From the NCBI RefSeq assembly GCF_016802725.1, contig NC_052679.1:24175561-24239560 (forward strand): a DNA stretch of 64,000 bases, read 5' to 3'. This stretch comes from Solenopsis invicta (taxonomy: Eukaryota > Arthropoda > Insecta > Hymenoptera > Formicidae). Of the stretch, positions 48,047 through 60,299 are shown one piece after another. Under the pieces are notes generated by a model that saw only the letters and a list, made by a program, of their open reading frames with translations, made no database searches and was not told the origin of the DNA. A program made the position numbers and the translations under genes. Each line of letters begins with the position of its first letter. The first letter of the stretch is position 1.

Positions 48047-50568
48047 CTACCAATTGGCTGTCATCTCTAATCGAGAATTACCTAATGTTGCCGGCGAGTC
48101 TCCATCCACGCCGATCCTCTCGGTGTTATCAAACAACCTTATGAACGGGCTGTTGTCCTCGTACGGGGCTCTCGCCCACTTTTTGCCTCTCACCCCCACA
48201 AACATCCCCCGTAACTCCCATCGTGGATTTTTCTTACCGCGCATGTCATAATATCGGAAGGGCGATCGCTTTTCGACTTGGCACGAGGCTAGAGCGTGTC
48301 TCCTATCGCTCATTCCTGCTCGGGGGAAACACAACGTGGGCCAGTGTGACCATTTCGAGTTCAAAACAGTACAGCATACGCGGACGGAGGAAGAGAAAAA
48401 AAACAACAAAAATAGTCCACCGTCTGTCTAGTAGAGTTTGTTCGGAGGTGCATGAATAATAAGACAAATATTTGGGAAGCCTTCGTTACGCTTTCTCTCC
48501 ACTTGGAGATGGATTCGATCGATTATATCGTCATAGCACGAGGCATTCGGAAAGCACTTAGCAATTTCATAGAATACTCCGAAGTACGCGATAAAAACTA
48601 AAGAAAATATTTTTTGCCAAGTTCCAGTACGGTTAATTAAATATATATACTGCGACAAAAACTAGTCACGTTCGCGAATAGTTTTCAGTTCATTTCGATA
48701 TCGCGAGCACTGTGTCTCCAGCTTCTCGAGATCTCTCGTGTAAAAGGAGAAACTTCTGCTAACTTTCCGCATTAACCACTTTACATATTAAAATGTTTAC
48801 ACTAAAGATAATACATACTTCGATATATTATTGTATAGATAATTATAGCAAGATTTATGAAGCTAGATTGATAAGAGTCTCTTAGTAAATGGCCTTAATT
48901 AATTATTCTACAAATTAATTTTTTATAAGTAAGTAATAATTTTAGCATTATGAATATTTCTTTTGAGAGATATGATATTAATAACAAATATTAATTGTTA
49001 TGACGTTTAAACGTTTCTTTCTTTCTCAATTATTATAGGTCGCATATGAACAACTTGGACTCTACCTTGATATTCGTGAAATGGTCGGGTTCCAAAATCC
49101 ATGCCGGGCTCAAATCTTTGTCCTACACTCCTCTTGCCTCTCATACCTTGAAAACCCATCGGTGCTCTTTTATCGGTGTCTTTCTTGCCTCTCATCCCTT
49201 GAAAACCCATCGGTGCCCTCTTGTCAAAATCCATGTCAGGATCTACGTAGTAATCTACATAATTTTCATAGCCGTCCTTTTTGCCTCTCATACCCTAAAA
49301 CATTTATTAGTTAAACAATTAATAAAATTTCTAAATTTTTCTATTTCTTATCATTTCTTCTTCTATAGACATTTTTCATCAATTGTATTAAAACTCTATT
49401 CTTTCATAACAATCATATCAAACAGATACTATAATTTTTAAATAAATCTATTAAACATGTTTCCAAAACTTACTAATTAATTGATTAATTTACCTGAAAA
49501 CCCATTAAGGCTCGTTTCTCAAGTTCCTCGTCAAGCAATGTCTTCTTGCCTCTCATACCCTGAAATCCCATAAGAGCCCTTTTTTCCCACTCTGCCGGAA
49601 ATTCTTTCATTCTATCGTGCATATCTTGTAATCCCATCTCAAGAAGTCTCTTTTCATAATCTTGTGGATATTCAAAAACGTATGTTTTCTTCCCTCTGGT
49701 ACCGTAAAAGCCCATCGCGGCTCTCTTTTCAATATCACTCAGCACCTGCAATTTGACACTTTTTAATAAAAATAGAATGTAAATGATGATATCCCTTATT
49801 AACATTTTGTACACTAACTTTCGTAATAATCAATAAATTTAGTTAAAAATTTAACAATTATATTTATAAATGTGTTATTCAATCGATTCTGAATTCAAAG
49901 TTACGATATATTTATCACTTCAAACGTTATTTATGAAAACGTGACGATGCATAATGGATCAAAGAGATACAAGGGTGATAAAGTGGCCCCGTTGTAAAAA
50001 TAAATTAAAAAAAAAAATAGTTTTGTTTTAAAAAATGTAGAATGTTATTATAAAATTATATATTTATTCAAAATAAACAGAAAATATTGAAGAACATATG
50101 TATGTATGGTATACATAACTGCTCTGCTGTTCTATAGGCTGTACTACTACAAATCTATAATTCAGATAATGTAAATTATAGATTAACAGTAAAACCTTAA
50201 TCAATATACCAAATAACTATCTTGATATTAAAACTTCAAAAAAAGACCTGTTGGGATAATGGAGCGTTTAAGGGAGTTGCATTAGCAAAATAATATTTTC
50301 TGTTGTTTACTTTGCACAACTCGAAATGTATTCAACTCAATAAAATGTTAAATAACAGAAAAAATACTTAAGTGTACATACATTCGTGTGGTAATACGCT
50401 CAAGTTTGAAAAGAATGAGAAAGCACGTATAATTAAATTCTAAAATGTTCCTATAAAGTTTCGAAACGCCTAAAAGTAGAAATGCCTTATAACAAATGTC
50501 AGTATTGTGTATAGGCATATTGATTTATTATCACTCTGAATTCTTCCAACAGAAGAATGACCTACAAA

Positions 50569-50601
<33 letters not shown>

Positions 50602-52207
50602 TTAACCAGAAACGGAGATACGTAATTCCAAACATTTTTGGCATGTTAAACTAAATCTACAGTCCAAATTGCTCCATCACATTAGGTTTCCAAGACATTC
50701 TAATTTTAAGTTCCAAAAAAGATCTATTTTGGGTATTTTTAGATTAGAATATCTCGTAAATCTGTCGTGTTAGAGAAATATGAGCTACAAATTCGAATTT
50801 AGCATGAAAAAGAAATCTATGAAAATTAATTAAAATTTTATAAATAGATCTAATAAAATAAGAAAAAATTAGATACTACAAGTATGCTCATCGTATGGAC
50901 ATACTTATGCCCATTTTCACCAATGTAGATTAACTTTGATCTCAGTTTAACTTACTCTTTATCTCGTTCCAATTCTTACAACTAGAAAAAGATAAAGAGT
51001 AAGTTAAACTGAAATCAAAGTTATTCTGCGTTAGTAAAAATAAGCATTAGTCAAATTTGAAGTCACAAACAGGAACGGTTATCGACTTTATATTTTTTTA
51101 TTTTTTTAAATCTTTTTTTTTATTTTTATTTTTAGCTTCTTCTTTTCTGTTTTTATTTTTAATTTTTTTAATCTTTTTGGTATTTTTATTCGTGATATAT
51201 TTTCGCAAATAAAAATACAAAAAAGAAAAAAGATTAAAAATAAAAACAGAAAAATAAAAAATTTTAAAAATAAAAAAATATAGAGTTTACGTTCCTGACT
51301 CTAAGTTCGGTTAACAATGAGTATGATGAGCATACTTGCAAAATCCAATTTTTTTTATTTTACTTGTTTTATTTATAAAATCTCATAGGTGATTTTCATA
51401 GATTTTTTTCATGCTGAATTCAAATCCGTAGTGTATATTTCTCCATCATGTCAGATAAATAAATTTGCAATTTAAAAATTAAAATATCTCAAAAACGTAA
51501 TGGAGCAATTTGGGCTGCAAATTCGGTTTTAGCATGTTAAAAACTTTTGGGATGACATATTGCCGTTTCTAGTTCAAAATTCGGCCTGTGTAATTCATTT
51601 GAACAACACTATATATTCTTAAGCTTACCTCCTCCAAAGATTTTTTCCCTCTCATTCCTTGAAATCCCATAGGTGCGCGTTTATAGTAATCGTCCTCCGA
51701 CATAATCTTCTTGCCTCTCATGCCCTGAAAACCCATTGGCGCCCTTTTCTCGTAGTCCTCACGCAAAGAATCTTCGAAATCAGGTATCAAATAATCCTTC
51801 TTCCCCCTCATACCCTGAAATCCCATCGGCGCTCGCTTGTCTAACTCGTCGCGCAGAAGATTGTCTTCAATATCAGACGCACTTGAATCCTTACCCTGCG
51901 ATTATCAGAATCACTTTCTCAAATAATTCAAACAATAAGTTAAAAAAATTATATCTTTCTTTTTGTTTTTTATATCAATTTTATTAGAAAAACTAAATAG
52001 TGTATATTAGCCTACCTGAAAATCCACTAATGTTCTTTTGGAAAGTTCATTGTGTTCTGCGATCGTGGGAATGAGGTCCTTCTTCCCGCGCATACCCTGG
52101 AACCCCATAGGTGCCCGTTTGGCAGACGCGGCATCGCTGGAAGACGATTCCTCTGCGAATGACGAACTAGTCCAGACTACCAGGAAGAAAATCGAGCTAA
52201 TAAGCAT
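48047..52207 (-). CDS. Tk: Tachykinin-related peptide precursor (402 aa)
   Basis: Secreted neuropeptide precursor; the amidated peptides act on tachykinin receptors in brain and gut. Five coding exons in transcript order: 52207-52016, 51895-51629, 49745-49494, 49294-49066, 48315-48047; total 1209 nt including stop, frame kept throughout. The signal peptide is residues 1 to about 18 (MLISSIFFLVVWTSSSFA). Eleven peptides end in RGKK or RGKR (glycine gives the amide). Six copies of APMGFQGMRGK(K/R) start at residues 32, 86, 116, 138, 264 and 281. AAMGFYGTRGKK is at 162, ALMGFQGMRGKK at 210 and 232, SPFRYYDMRGKK at 331 and NPRWELRGMFVGVRGKK at 343. Acidic spacers end in KR. Two degenerate repeats (TLVDFQGK at 59; LLEMGLQDMHDR at 187) lack the amidation signal. 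The acceptor directly before the ATG (AG at 52210-52209) implies a 5'UTR exon upstream. Exon 4 to 5 joining is the least certain junction (alternative acceptor in CTCTAG). Confidence 0.93.
48428..48653 (-). other. Open frame inside tachykinin intron 4
   Basis: Minus-strand frame after an acceptor-like TTTTTGTCGCAG. It begins with a hydrophobic stretch (IFSLVFIAYFGVFYEIA) followed by CFPNASCYDDIIDR and a basic segment, then a stop. It has no ATG of its own. It might be an alternative exon or part of a small secreted protein gene; the frame does not join the tachykinin exons in the correct phase. Confidence 0.2.
50604..51574. mobile_element. About 970-bp palindrome with nested palindromes, in tachykinin intron 2
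   Basis: Outer arms: AACCAGAAACGG at 50604 and CCGTTTCTAGTT at 51563; AAATTGCTCC (50656) and GGAGCAATTT (51502); AGTATGCTCATC (50881) and GATGAGCATACT (51324). Two further palindromes lie inside: a MITE at 50907-51047 (AACTTTGATCTCAGTTTAAC paired with GTTAAACTGAAATCAAAGTT) and an A/T-rich one at 51090-51283. Non-autonomous foldback element(s). Confidence 0.8.
50907..51047. mobile_element. 141-bp MITE nested in the intron palindrome
   Basis: Arms of about 50 bp carrying AACTTACTCTTTATCTC against GATAAAGAGTAAGTT, with outer ATGCCCATTTTCAC / GTAAAAATAAGCAT. Confidence 0.8.
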
Positions 52208-52249
52208 TCTAAAACATAAAAAATCAACATATCTATAAAATATAGTCAT

Positions 52250-55200
52250 TAATGCAATTATCTTTCTTAATTCGCTGATTTATATTCAGAGAATCTTAAA
52301 TGTACAATAGATGTTTGTCAAATTTCCGTATAGTAGAATATGCATCAGATGTTACGCTGACGTCGTTGTATTTTGGCATATATGCATACATGAAATTCAA
52401 GCTACATCACGCTAAGCTAATTTATCGACGTGTCACGTAACTACATTTGATTGTTCATCGGGAGCTCAACAAGGTCTAACGATCAGTGGGATGCTTCAGA
52501 TACTCAAATGATACTAATTCCAACCGCACACTTGCTCATTAGCGTTTGCAGCACAATGCAGAAAGTAACAAACAAACAAGTGAATGCGCGTATGAGAGAT
52601 CAATTTAGTTTATTAATTTCAGAAAAAAATTATTTTTCTCTTACAGCTATTAAATAAATAACTAAATTTTTTATCATAACAATTCGTTATAATAAATCTA
52701 GGATAAGTACAAGAAGTATATATAGAAATATTTTATTACTCCAGAGAGAAGACACACGAGGGGCTTAAAGCACGCTCGTCATATGATACATTATGTTACC
52801 CGCAAGAATTTATCATACAAGAAAATTGTTTTACGAGGAGATAATATTTACACAAGGTGGAACACGTGTAAAATGAAAACGGAAATAAGGTAAACGTATC
52901 AATTTCTGAACAAAGATATACGTTTTTCACTGAGGTGTTATCTTTCGCAACAAATTCTTTGCAGTATTTAGAGGAAAGGTGGCAGCGTATGCTTGTTAAT
53001 GATTATTATTAAATTAATTATAATATTAATTTAATATCGTGATATTATTTTTGTTCAACTCATAACTGTGTTTCAAGACCAAAAATTTGTTTGACTCGCT
53101 TTGATAAGAACTTCAAGAGGTGTATAAAATCACATAAGAAATTCAGCAAGAAGATACAGCTGTGACTGAATAAAGTTTATTTTTTATTAGTTGTGTTTTT
53201 ATATTGGTTTATTTTCTTTTATTATTACATACATTTTTATTGATATAATCTTCTCTTTTGTATACTCTTTGAATATTTTCATCAAGTTAATATTAATTTT
53301 AAAATAATATATAAATTGTTTAGAAATAGCTACAATCACGTTCAGCGTGGTTATTCAGTAATTGGGTCATATGCATGTTTAGATATTTTTTTTATTATTT
53401 TATTTCAAATAAATAAAATTAATTTGTACAGTATTATTTCAAAAAGATATAAAGTTTGTATTTCGAAATAATTTAAACAAGTTCCTAAAGATATATTTAA
53501 TTTACAATTTTTAATTGACTATTTATCAACTGTTCTTCTATAAAGCTGTTCAGAAATTGATACGTTTATAGGAGACAAAATCGTTTTTGCGATATCAAAA
53601 AAAAATATCCTCGTGTTGAATCACGGTAACATTTGCAGAAATGAATCGAAAGGAATGGTAAATCGGGACTTACGAGGAAGCGCTTGATTAATTTGGAAGG
53701 AAATGTTCCGTGAAAATAATCGAATACTTTTTTTATGGTCTATTTAACTTGCGTTAAACGTAAATACAACGGAAAAAAAATGTAAAGATCCGCTTGTATA
53801 TAATTCCGTTTCTTTCCGAAGCGCTTCTCGACAGATCATTCAATTTTATAAAGTTTAAAAGTGCCACTACCCTTCAAAGCAGAAGCTATAATTAGCAAAG
53901 GATAGAATAAAGGCTTGCTTTTCTCAAAGCATCTCGTGCCACAGCGAGACCAAAGAATATCGATATAAGCGGCTACCGTAAAATGGAGAAAGCTCGTTCT
54001 CGCTGTACTAAGAACGTGTTTTAAATTCTCGTAATAAAATTGCCTAAGTAAATTTACTGATGTTCTCGAATGGCAACATTTAAATATCTAAACGACTGTT
54101 TGCTACATTAAATATTATATCTTGATAATATTAACTTTTTTTCTGGTAATCTGCATACTAATTATTCCACACACATTTAATATAACTTTATCCTTTCACA
54201 GCACAGTGGAATAACTTCTTTTAATATACATATGAGATAAAAGCATCTGTGCGGTTATAATTTCCGCCGTCGTCATTAGGATTTAAAATGAAATTTTATA
54301 CATCGTTCCTTTCTTATAACAAAGACATAGTTCAAAAATTGTAATTAAAATTTTTTGTACAAAGAAAGAGAGTTCTAATAAGATTTAAACTAAATACATT
54401 GAATAGAGAGCTAATGATACTTTTATTTATTTACAATCGATAGACCAAATTATAATAATCATGATTATTAGAGTCCAAAAGACGCAAACTACTTTAGCGT
54501 ATATCATCTTGTTAGATCAAACTTAGTTACATCATGACATGCAATGTATGTTTGGACTTTCCTTTTACTTGCTAGGTCCTCTTTAGCATACTAATATAGA
54601 AATGCATACAGCATCAATAATTCTTCTCTCGCTTGACTTATTCCCTTTGAAATAAGCCACATTTGGAGATTTGTTTGTTGGTTTTGATTAAATAAGATAA
54701 CATACGCAAAAATAATTTGCAATTTTTGGGCTCTTAATAGCCATATTCATAATTCATTATTTTGAAAATCTCAAAAGTTTTATCTAGATTATTATTTATT
54801 AATATTACAAAATTTTAATATTCAAAATATGCAATCTGGAAAAATGAGTATCACTATAATATTTTGAAATACGAAATTCTAACTATCAAATTTTCCATGT
54901 CTCATCAAAGTATTTATATTATTTTTTTTATTATTCTTTTCAACTTGTTAATTAATTAAACAAATAAGATGCTTTTAATAATAGTACATACTATTTATTT
55001 GTTTTCAAAAAATTAACACATTTAGTTAAGTAATTATTTTTATTTTAAATATTTTTTAGTTAACAAAATTTTTAATTGTGCCGAAACAAAAAATCTTTGA
55101 TTGTAATTAATTTTGTTTATAATAGATTTTATTTTATTTTTATTATTTTAGACATTTTGCATATAATATTATATTTCTATAGACAGAAAAATATATTGAA

Positions 55201-56600
55201 GAGAAGAGTTAATTAAAAATATGTAATTTACAAATTTAAATGTGTCCATATGTATGTGAAACTTTGTAAAAGTTATCGATTGGAAAAACGACGTTGTTTT
55301 GCTGTATTGTTTTTAATCTTTTAAAGCATGTATATTATATTCGCCGTCGCATTGTGGCGCATTGATCGATTTCAGTTTAATAGGTTTCCATTCAGTGCTA
55401 TCCGATATTCATGCGTAAACACGTGACATTAGCATATTGTATGTTCATCATGAAAGTATGCAAATAAATACTCAACAGAATTAATATAAAAAGTTCATTA
55501 ATCTCTTTTATATTTAATAATACTCAATTCGAATACTTGCAATCAGAGAAACTTTCTTCTTTATCGTTTTACATTGCAAACTAATGTAAATTAAAAACAT
55601 TTGCCCAAAATAACTTAAAAATGGTCGGGACCGCATAATTATATTATCTATTAATTAATTTGTACGTATATTTTTGAAATATTCGCGTGAGATTGTGTCA
55701 TAATTCGTATATTATTCTTTGCAATATTTCATGTTAATCTTCTTCGCTGCAGTCCGTTGTTATATTTCCATTGTACTCTTTGCCTTCTTTTTCTTCGGTG
55801 ACATGTTTCTCTTGTTACGTATATAGAATGATGCACTTATTAACCGTGCATAAATTAATTTATAATCAAGTGTTGCAATCAGATGTAAATTTATGTGAGT
55901 AAATGTAGTAAGCGTAAACTTTGAGGTCCTAAGTGCAGAGTTTGTTTTCCCATGAGCTAGGTAATGCTTACGCAAATGCGTGCAATATCACTATAAAGCT
56001 TAATGTGTTAATGATACATGTAAATCCTAATCGGCTAGATAACACCGCGTTCGTATTATTCAAAAACGTATCAACAATCAATCAATTTTATTTAAACTTA
56101 GCCGTTATAAGAATTTTTCTTTTACAATGCAACTGCACACTTCAAAACTTTGTAACAATAACAGCGCGCACTGGCATGTTTAATTTCATTACTCTGTTAA
56201 AAAAAAATCAATAACGAAACGATAGGAAATGTTCAATCGTTTTTAATCGTAGTTATAAATCAGGAATTAATAGCGTGAATACATAATTGATTACAATAAA
56301 GTTTTAATTATTTATTTCTGACAAATTTCATCAAAACGACAAAGAACTATAAATTAATATAAGAATTCCATCTTATTTATACAATTACAAATCTACTTTC
56401 GTCAAGTAATGTTTATTTAGGAATCGATAACATTTCTTTTGGAATATTAAAAGTTAAACGATAATAACAATAAGAAACAATAAGATTTTCGACAAATCGT
56501 ATTGGTTTCTATCATTATCTATCGTTTTCTATCGATTTCTTTTTTTTTAACAGGATAATTAAAGTGATATCACGATAAAGGTAAAACTATTGATGCATTC
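52250..56600. other. Upstream region of tachykinin, non-coding
   Basis: No coding exon seen in 4.3 kb. It should contain the tachykinin promoter and 5'UTR exon, but I could not place them. Base composition is uniformly AT-rich apart from small patches near 53930 and 55330. Confidence 0.45.
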
Positions 56601-56639
56601 ACAGATGTCAATCGCATGTTGGAATCGTGTCATCCAAGA

Positions 56640-56960
56640 GTCCTGATAACGTGAGATGTGTTAATGTGCGCACGTTGTAAACTGCCGAGGTCAGCCTCTT
56701 CGTCGCAAAGTAAACGGAGCGAGAATTCTAGCTCGACGAAGGGGCACGAGACGGCGGGAACGTGCCATGTCGGGCAGAGAAGATGAGAAAAGGAGTAAAA
56801 CGTTAAGAGAGGTGAAAGGGGTTGGTGGGTAGCGAATACGTGAGAGACTGCGGCGGCTGCTCGGCGATGGATGGCGAGTCTGTTCCTCACTACTGATCGG
56901 TTACTCATGTAATAGTTCTAAGTAAGCTTGTTCTACGCGCTTAGTCCCTTAAAGCTGACT
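56640..56960. promoter_or_regulatory. GC-rich patch, candidate promoter
   Basis: About 300 bp much richer in G+C than the flanks. On the minus strand an initiator-like GATCAGTAGTG is near 56900, and a 92-codon frame is open but has no recognisable domain. It could be the promoter of the minus-strand tachykinin gene or of the plus-strand gene at 57.6 kb. No element is decisive. Confidence 0.3.
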
Positions 56961-56969
56961 ATCGAGGAT

Positions 56970-57580
56970 CTGAACACTCTCGCTTTCGTACATCACGTAG
57001 AATTATTATCGAAAGTCCGATTGTCGCATCGAAGACTATCAGCGACAATTATACAAGTAATATTATACATCACAAGACTGATTATATTAAATATATTTTC
57101 AGCAAACTAAATGTTATGTAAATGATATTTTAAAATAAGGCCAATGATAATTTATTAAATCAAGCTGAAAATTTAGAATTTTATTTCATAAAACTTACAC
57201 AATTCGATTGATACATTATTGTTATTATATGTGTAACGCTATTATATGTGTAACTACACGAATTGGGGAAAAAAATACAAAAGTATAAAATAAAAATATA
57301 AAACATATATAATTTTAAAAAATGTATAAAATATTATATTTTATAATTGGATATTTTAATAAAAGAATTAATTGTACCACTAAATAAATAACGTGCAATG
57401 GTTAATATTGGCATACTTAACAACAATTTTAGTAAAACGAATAAAACGCGGGAGAGCGTTTGAAACTGATCTTTAAAACGGAGCGAACATTGACGTTCGT
57501 GTCATATATAGCAAAGAAAAGCCTAGGCATCGATTAATATAGTCTATATATAGTCTATACGAAACATAAAGGCGCTATAT
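56970..57580. other. Non-coding stretch
   Basis: AT-rich with no exon seen; leads up to the first coding exon of the plus-strand gene. Confidence 0.4.
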
Positions 57581-57587
57581 TTGAACG

Positions 57588-60298
57588 ATGAATTTTCATG
57601 AAATACAGAGCGAGAAAGGAAGAAAGATCAGTAGAAGAGCTAAGATGAATCTAAACAATGCACGAGAAGAAATCGTAACGGAGGAAAATCACTCGGATAG
57701 AGGAATCACCCCATTGTTTCTGCGAAGGTATATTTATCTCTACAAAGTAGTGTGATATACAATGTAGTACATAATGTAAAACATGCATGCTGAGATTTGC
57801 CTAGAAATTCGCATTGAGAATCGCGTGTTCTAGTTTTCTCGCTGTACATATAAGAAACGTGATTCATATCAGAAATTATAAGGTCTTAATATTTTTTAAT
57901 AAGCCAAACGCGTCAGTGTAACTTTCCATTTTAAAGTGGCGCATTTAATTCTATGTGAGAAACGTACAATGTAAAAAATTAACAATAAAAATTTAAAATA
58001 TATGTAATAACAATAATAGTCTTTTAATTTATTAAATTATTAAAATTCTTGTAAACAAAAATATTTTGCTATAAATTTTTTAATTTGTATATCAGTGTCA
58101 TAAAAATGATGGAAGTATGATATAATAACGTAAAAATAATGTGAAGTTTATAAAATTATATATGCCATTAAATAAACATCTTTTTTATATATGTAAAAAG
58201 GGAGCTTCGTTCTTTGTTCGCCTACGCACACTGACTACTTCGGTCATTGCACATGCGAAGGTGTAAAAAGAAGGTAATTATTTTATGCTGCAGAGCTTTG
58301 TTTTAATTAAATATCCGTTTCTAGTTAATTTTAAACTTAATGTACAATAAATATTACAGATATAATATGTGTATCAAAAATTAACGTTCGCATTTGATTC
58401 GTGTAACATTCAATTTTCACCGAATCTGTTATTACATATGTATAAGTTAAAAATAATATTTGCATTACCATAAATTTAATTTTCTATAAATTTTGTATCA
58501 AAAAAACATTCAAATTTTAAAAAACAATAAAAATTTTTCTAATTGACTACTTTTGTTTTTATCATTATCGTTCATAAAATATTCGTTATTAAGCATCTAA
58601 TTATTCTTGCAAAGATTTCAATTTTTATTTAAATCAGGCAATTATCAAGAACTCTTTATTCAGTAAGACAAATTAAATGCTTGCCATAAGAATTAATAAC
58701 AGATTTCGATTATAAGTAAGAAAGTTTTATAATTTCGATTAAATATGTATAAACCAAAGAATCGCTATAGCGAAGCACAGTATGTGCAAAGTAAAATTAC
58801 CTCATTAATTGGTATGATATTTGAAAGGTTTTATTTTATTATTCGTAATTTAATTAACGTCAAGAATAAATAAAGTTTTAAAGATTAAATGTTATAAAAT
58901 TATAAATGCCGCTAAGAGCCAATGCGGATAATTGGTGCGTGTACACGGATTTATAATATAAAAACAAATAAACAATGAATAACAAAAATTATGAGATTAT
59001 CTTTGCTATTTACCTTCTTTTGATGTAACAAATTTGTGTACATGGTTATCCTATGTAATATCTCTTAACGGCATTTATAATTTCGTGACTTTTAATTAAC
59101 ATCATCTTAAAACTAATAATAAAAAAAATTAAATATTTCTCGAGAAGATACCCAATGTGCGTGGGCGCATTGCTGGCAATTTCGTGTTACTTAATCGCTT
59201 GGGATGTGTAGTTCCCAAGATTGTCGGAAGCAGTTTGACTTCGCTAACTTTATTATTCAAATATTAGGAATTTTGGAGGACGTCGAGTCATCGAGCAAAC
59301 ATGAAGTAGAGGATGCAGAATCTTCCGATGTGCGTCACGAATGCGAATGAAATTCTAGCAAGATTATACGTAACTTCGGATTACTATTGAATACTTAAAC
59401 GAATACCTCGAAAATCTAACGAGAGATGTGGCCAAAAATTTCTTAGCGAGAAATAGATTTAACAAAATACGATTTTACGAACGTGTACTTCTCATTGCAA
59501 TATAAAATTTTTAAACTTATGAAAGCTTGAGGAAGAGATATTTTTAATTAATAATATCACAAGATATTTTACAGATTAGAAACGATTATAATAATTTTGT
59601 GGACTATAAACAATTTGTTAATATTATATAACTATGTAATATATTTATAATAATTGTAATAATAACAATAACATATATTTATCTAAAGTAATAATTTTTC
59701 AAATACGTATAACAATTCGCAGGAATTAAAATCTAGTTTTAAATCAAGAACTCTGATACATTTCATTAATTTTACTTAAAATTACAGCAAAAATAGAGAA
59801 AGTAATCTACTAACGAACATTTACTTCTCCACCTGCGGTCAATTTTTTATACAGTTTTACATTATCATGATCAGAAATTTTACTAGATAAAAGAATTTTG
59901 TCGACTTTTTTCAATGTGTGTAATTTACATATCTGCAAATCTTTTTAAAAATGTATATAAAATGAAAAATACAAGTAAATAGTATAAAATTCTCTTGTAT
60001 CAATTATTGTTTAAAAAGTACTTCGTATAAATAAAGAATCTGCTATAGTATCAATCATTCATTCATCACACGCTTTATTAACTTATTTCAATTATGCAAC
60101 TTATTACGTAAATGTTTTAAAAAGTATATTATATGTATATGATAAGATATTAATAGTAATAAGTTTACGCAACTTTCTCGTTCAGTGTCGAAAGATACAG
60201 AAAGAGAAGGGGCAGTGATGACTCAGTATATGTTCCTGCGAGAACAAAGCTTTCCCGTGAACAATTCATCCATTCCTGGGACACACAATTCGATAATG
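57588..60298 (+). CDS. 5' part of an unrecognised gene (at least two coding exons)
   Basis: Exon 57588-57727 opens with ATG (in-frame stop just upstream) and codes for MNFHEIQSEKGRKISRR, continuing to GITPLFLR (46 codons plus two bases, donor GTATAT). Exon 60186-60298 follows acceptor TTTCTCGTTCAG. Joining the two bases to its first base gives Ser, then VERYRKRRGSDDSVYVPA, then REQFIHSWDTQFDN; it ends one base into a codon at donor GTAAGAA. Frame and phase match across the 2.46-kb intron and codon usage looks coding. The product start is basic and polar, like a cytoplasmic N-terminus. I do not recognise the family. Following exons lie further right, perhaps outside the window. Confidence 0.55.
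58897..59083. mobile_element. MITE in the intron of the unrecognised gene
   Basis: AAATTATAAATGCCGCTAAG at 58897 pairs with CTTAACGGCATTTATAATTT ending at 59083. GTGTACACGG and CATGGTTATCC-type inner segments are partly paired. About 187 bp, no coding capacity. Confidence 0.65.
59268..59350 (+). other. Candidate alternative terminal exon
   Basis: After an AATATTAG acceptor a frame reads ILEDVESSSKHEVEDAESS and onward to DVRHECE and a stop. The acidic composition looks coding, but its phase does not fit the 57588-57727 exon. In the fitting phase the frame stops after 12 codons. It may belong to another transcript or be chance. Confidence 0.25.
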
Positions 60299-60299
60299 G

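Noticed and set aside
49046..49441. Plus-strand frames over the tachykinin exons
   Set aside because: Antisense shadows of the peptide-coding repeats (GVFLASHPLKTHR-type).
57588..59350. Joining exon 57588-57727 to 59268-59350 as one acidic protein
   Set aside because: Phases do not fit; in the fitting phase the frame stops after 12 codons.
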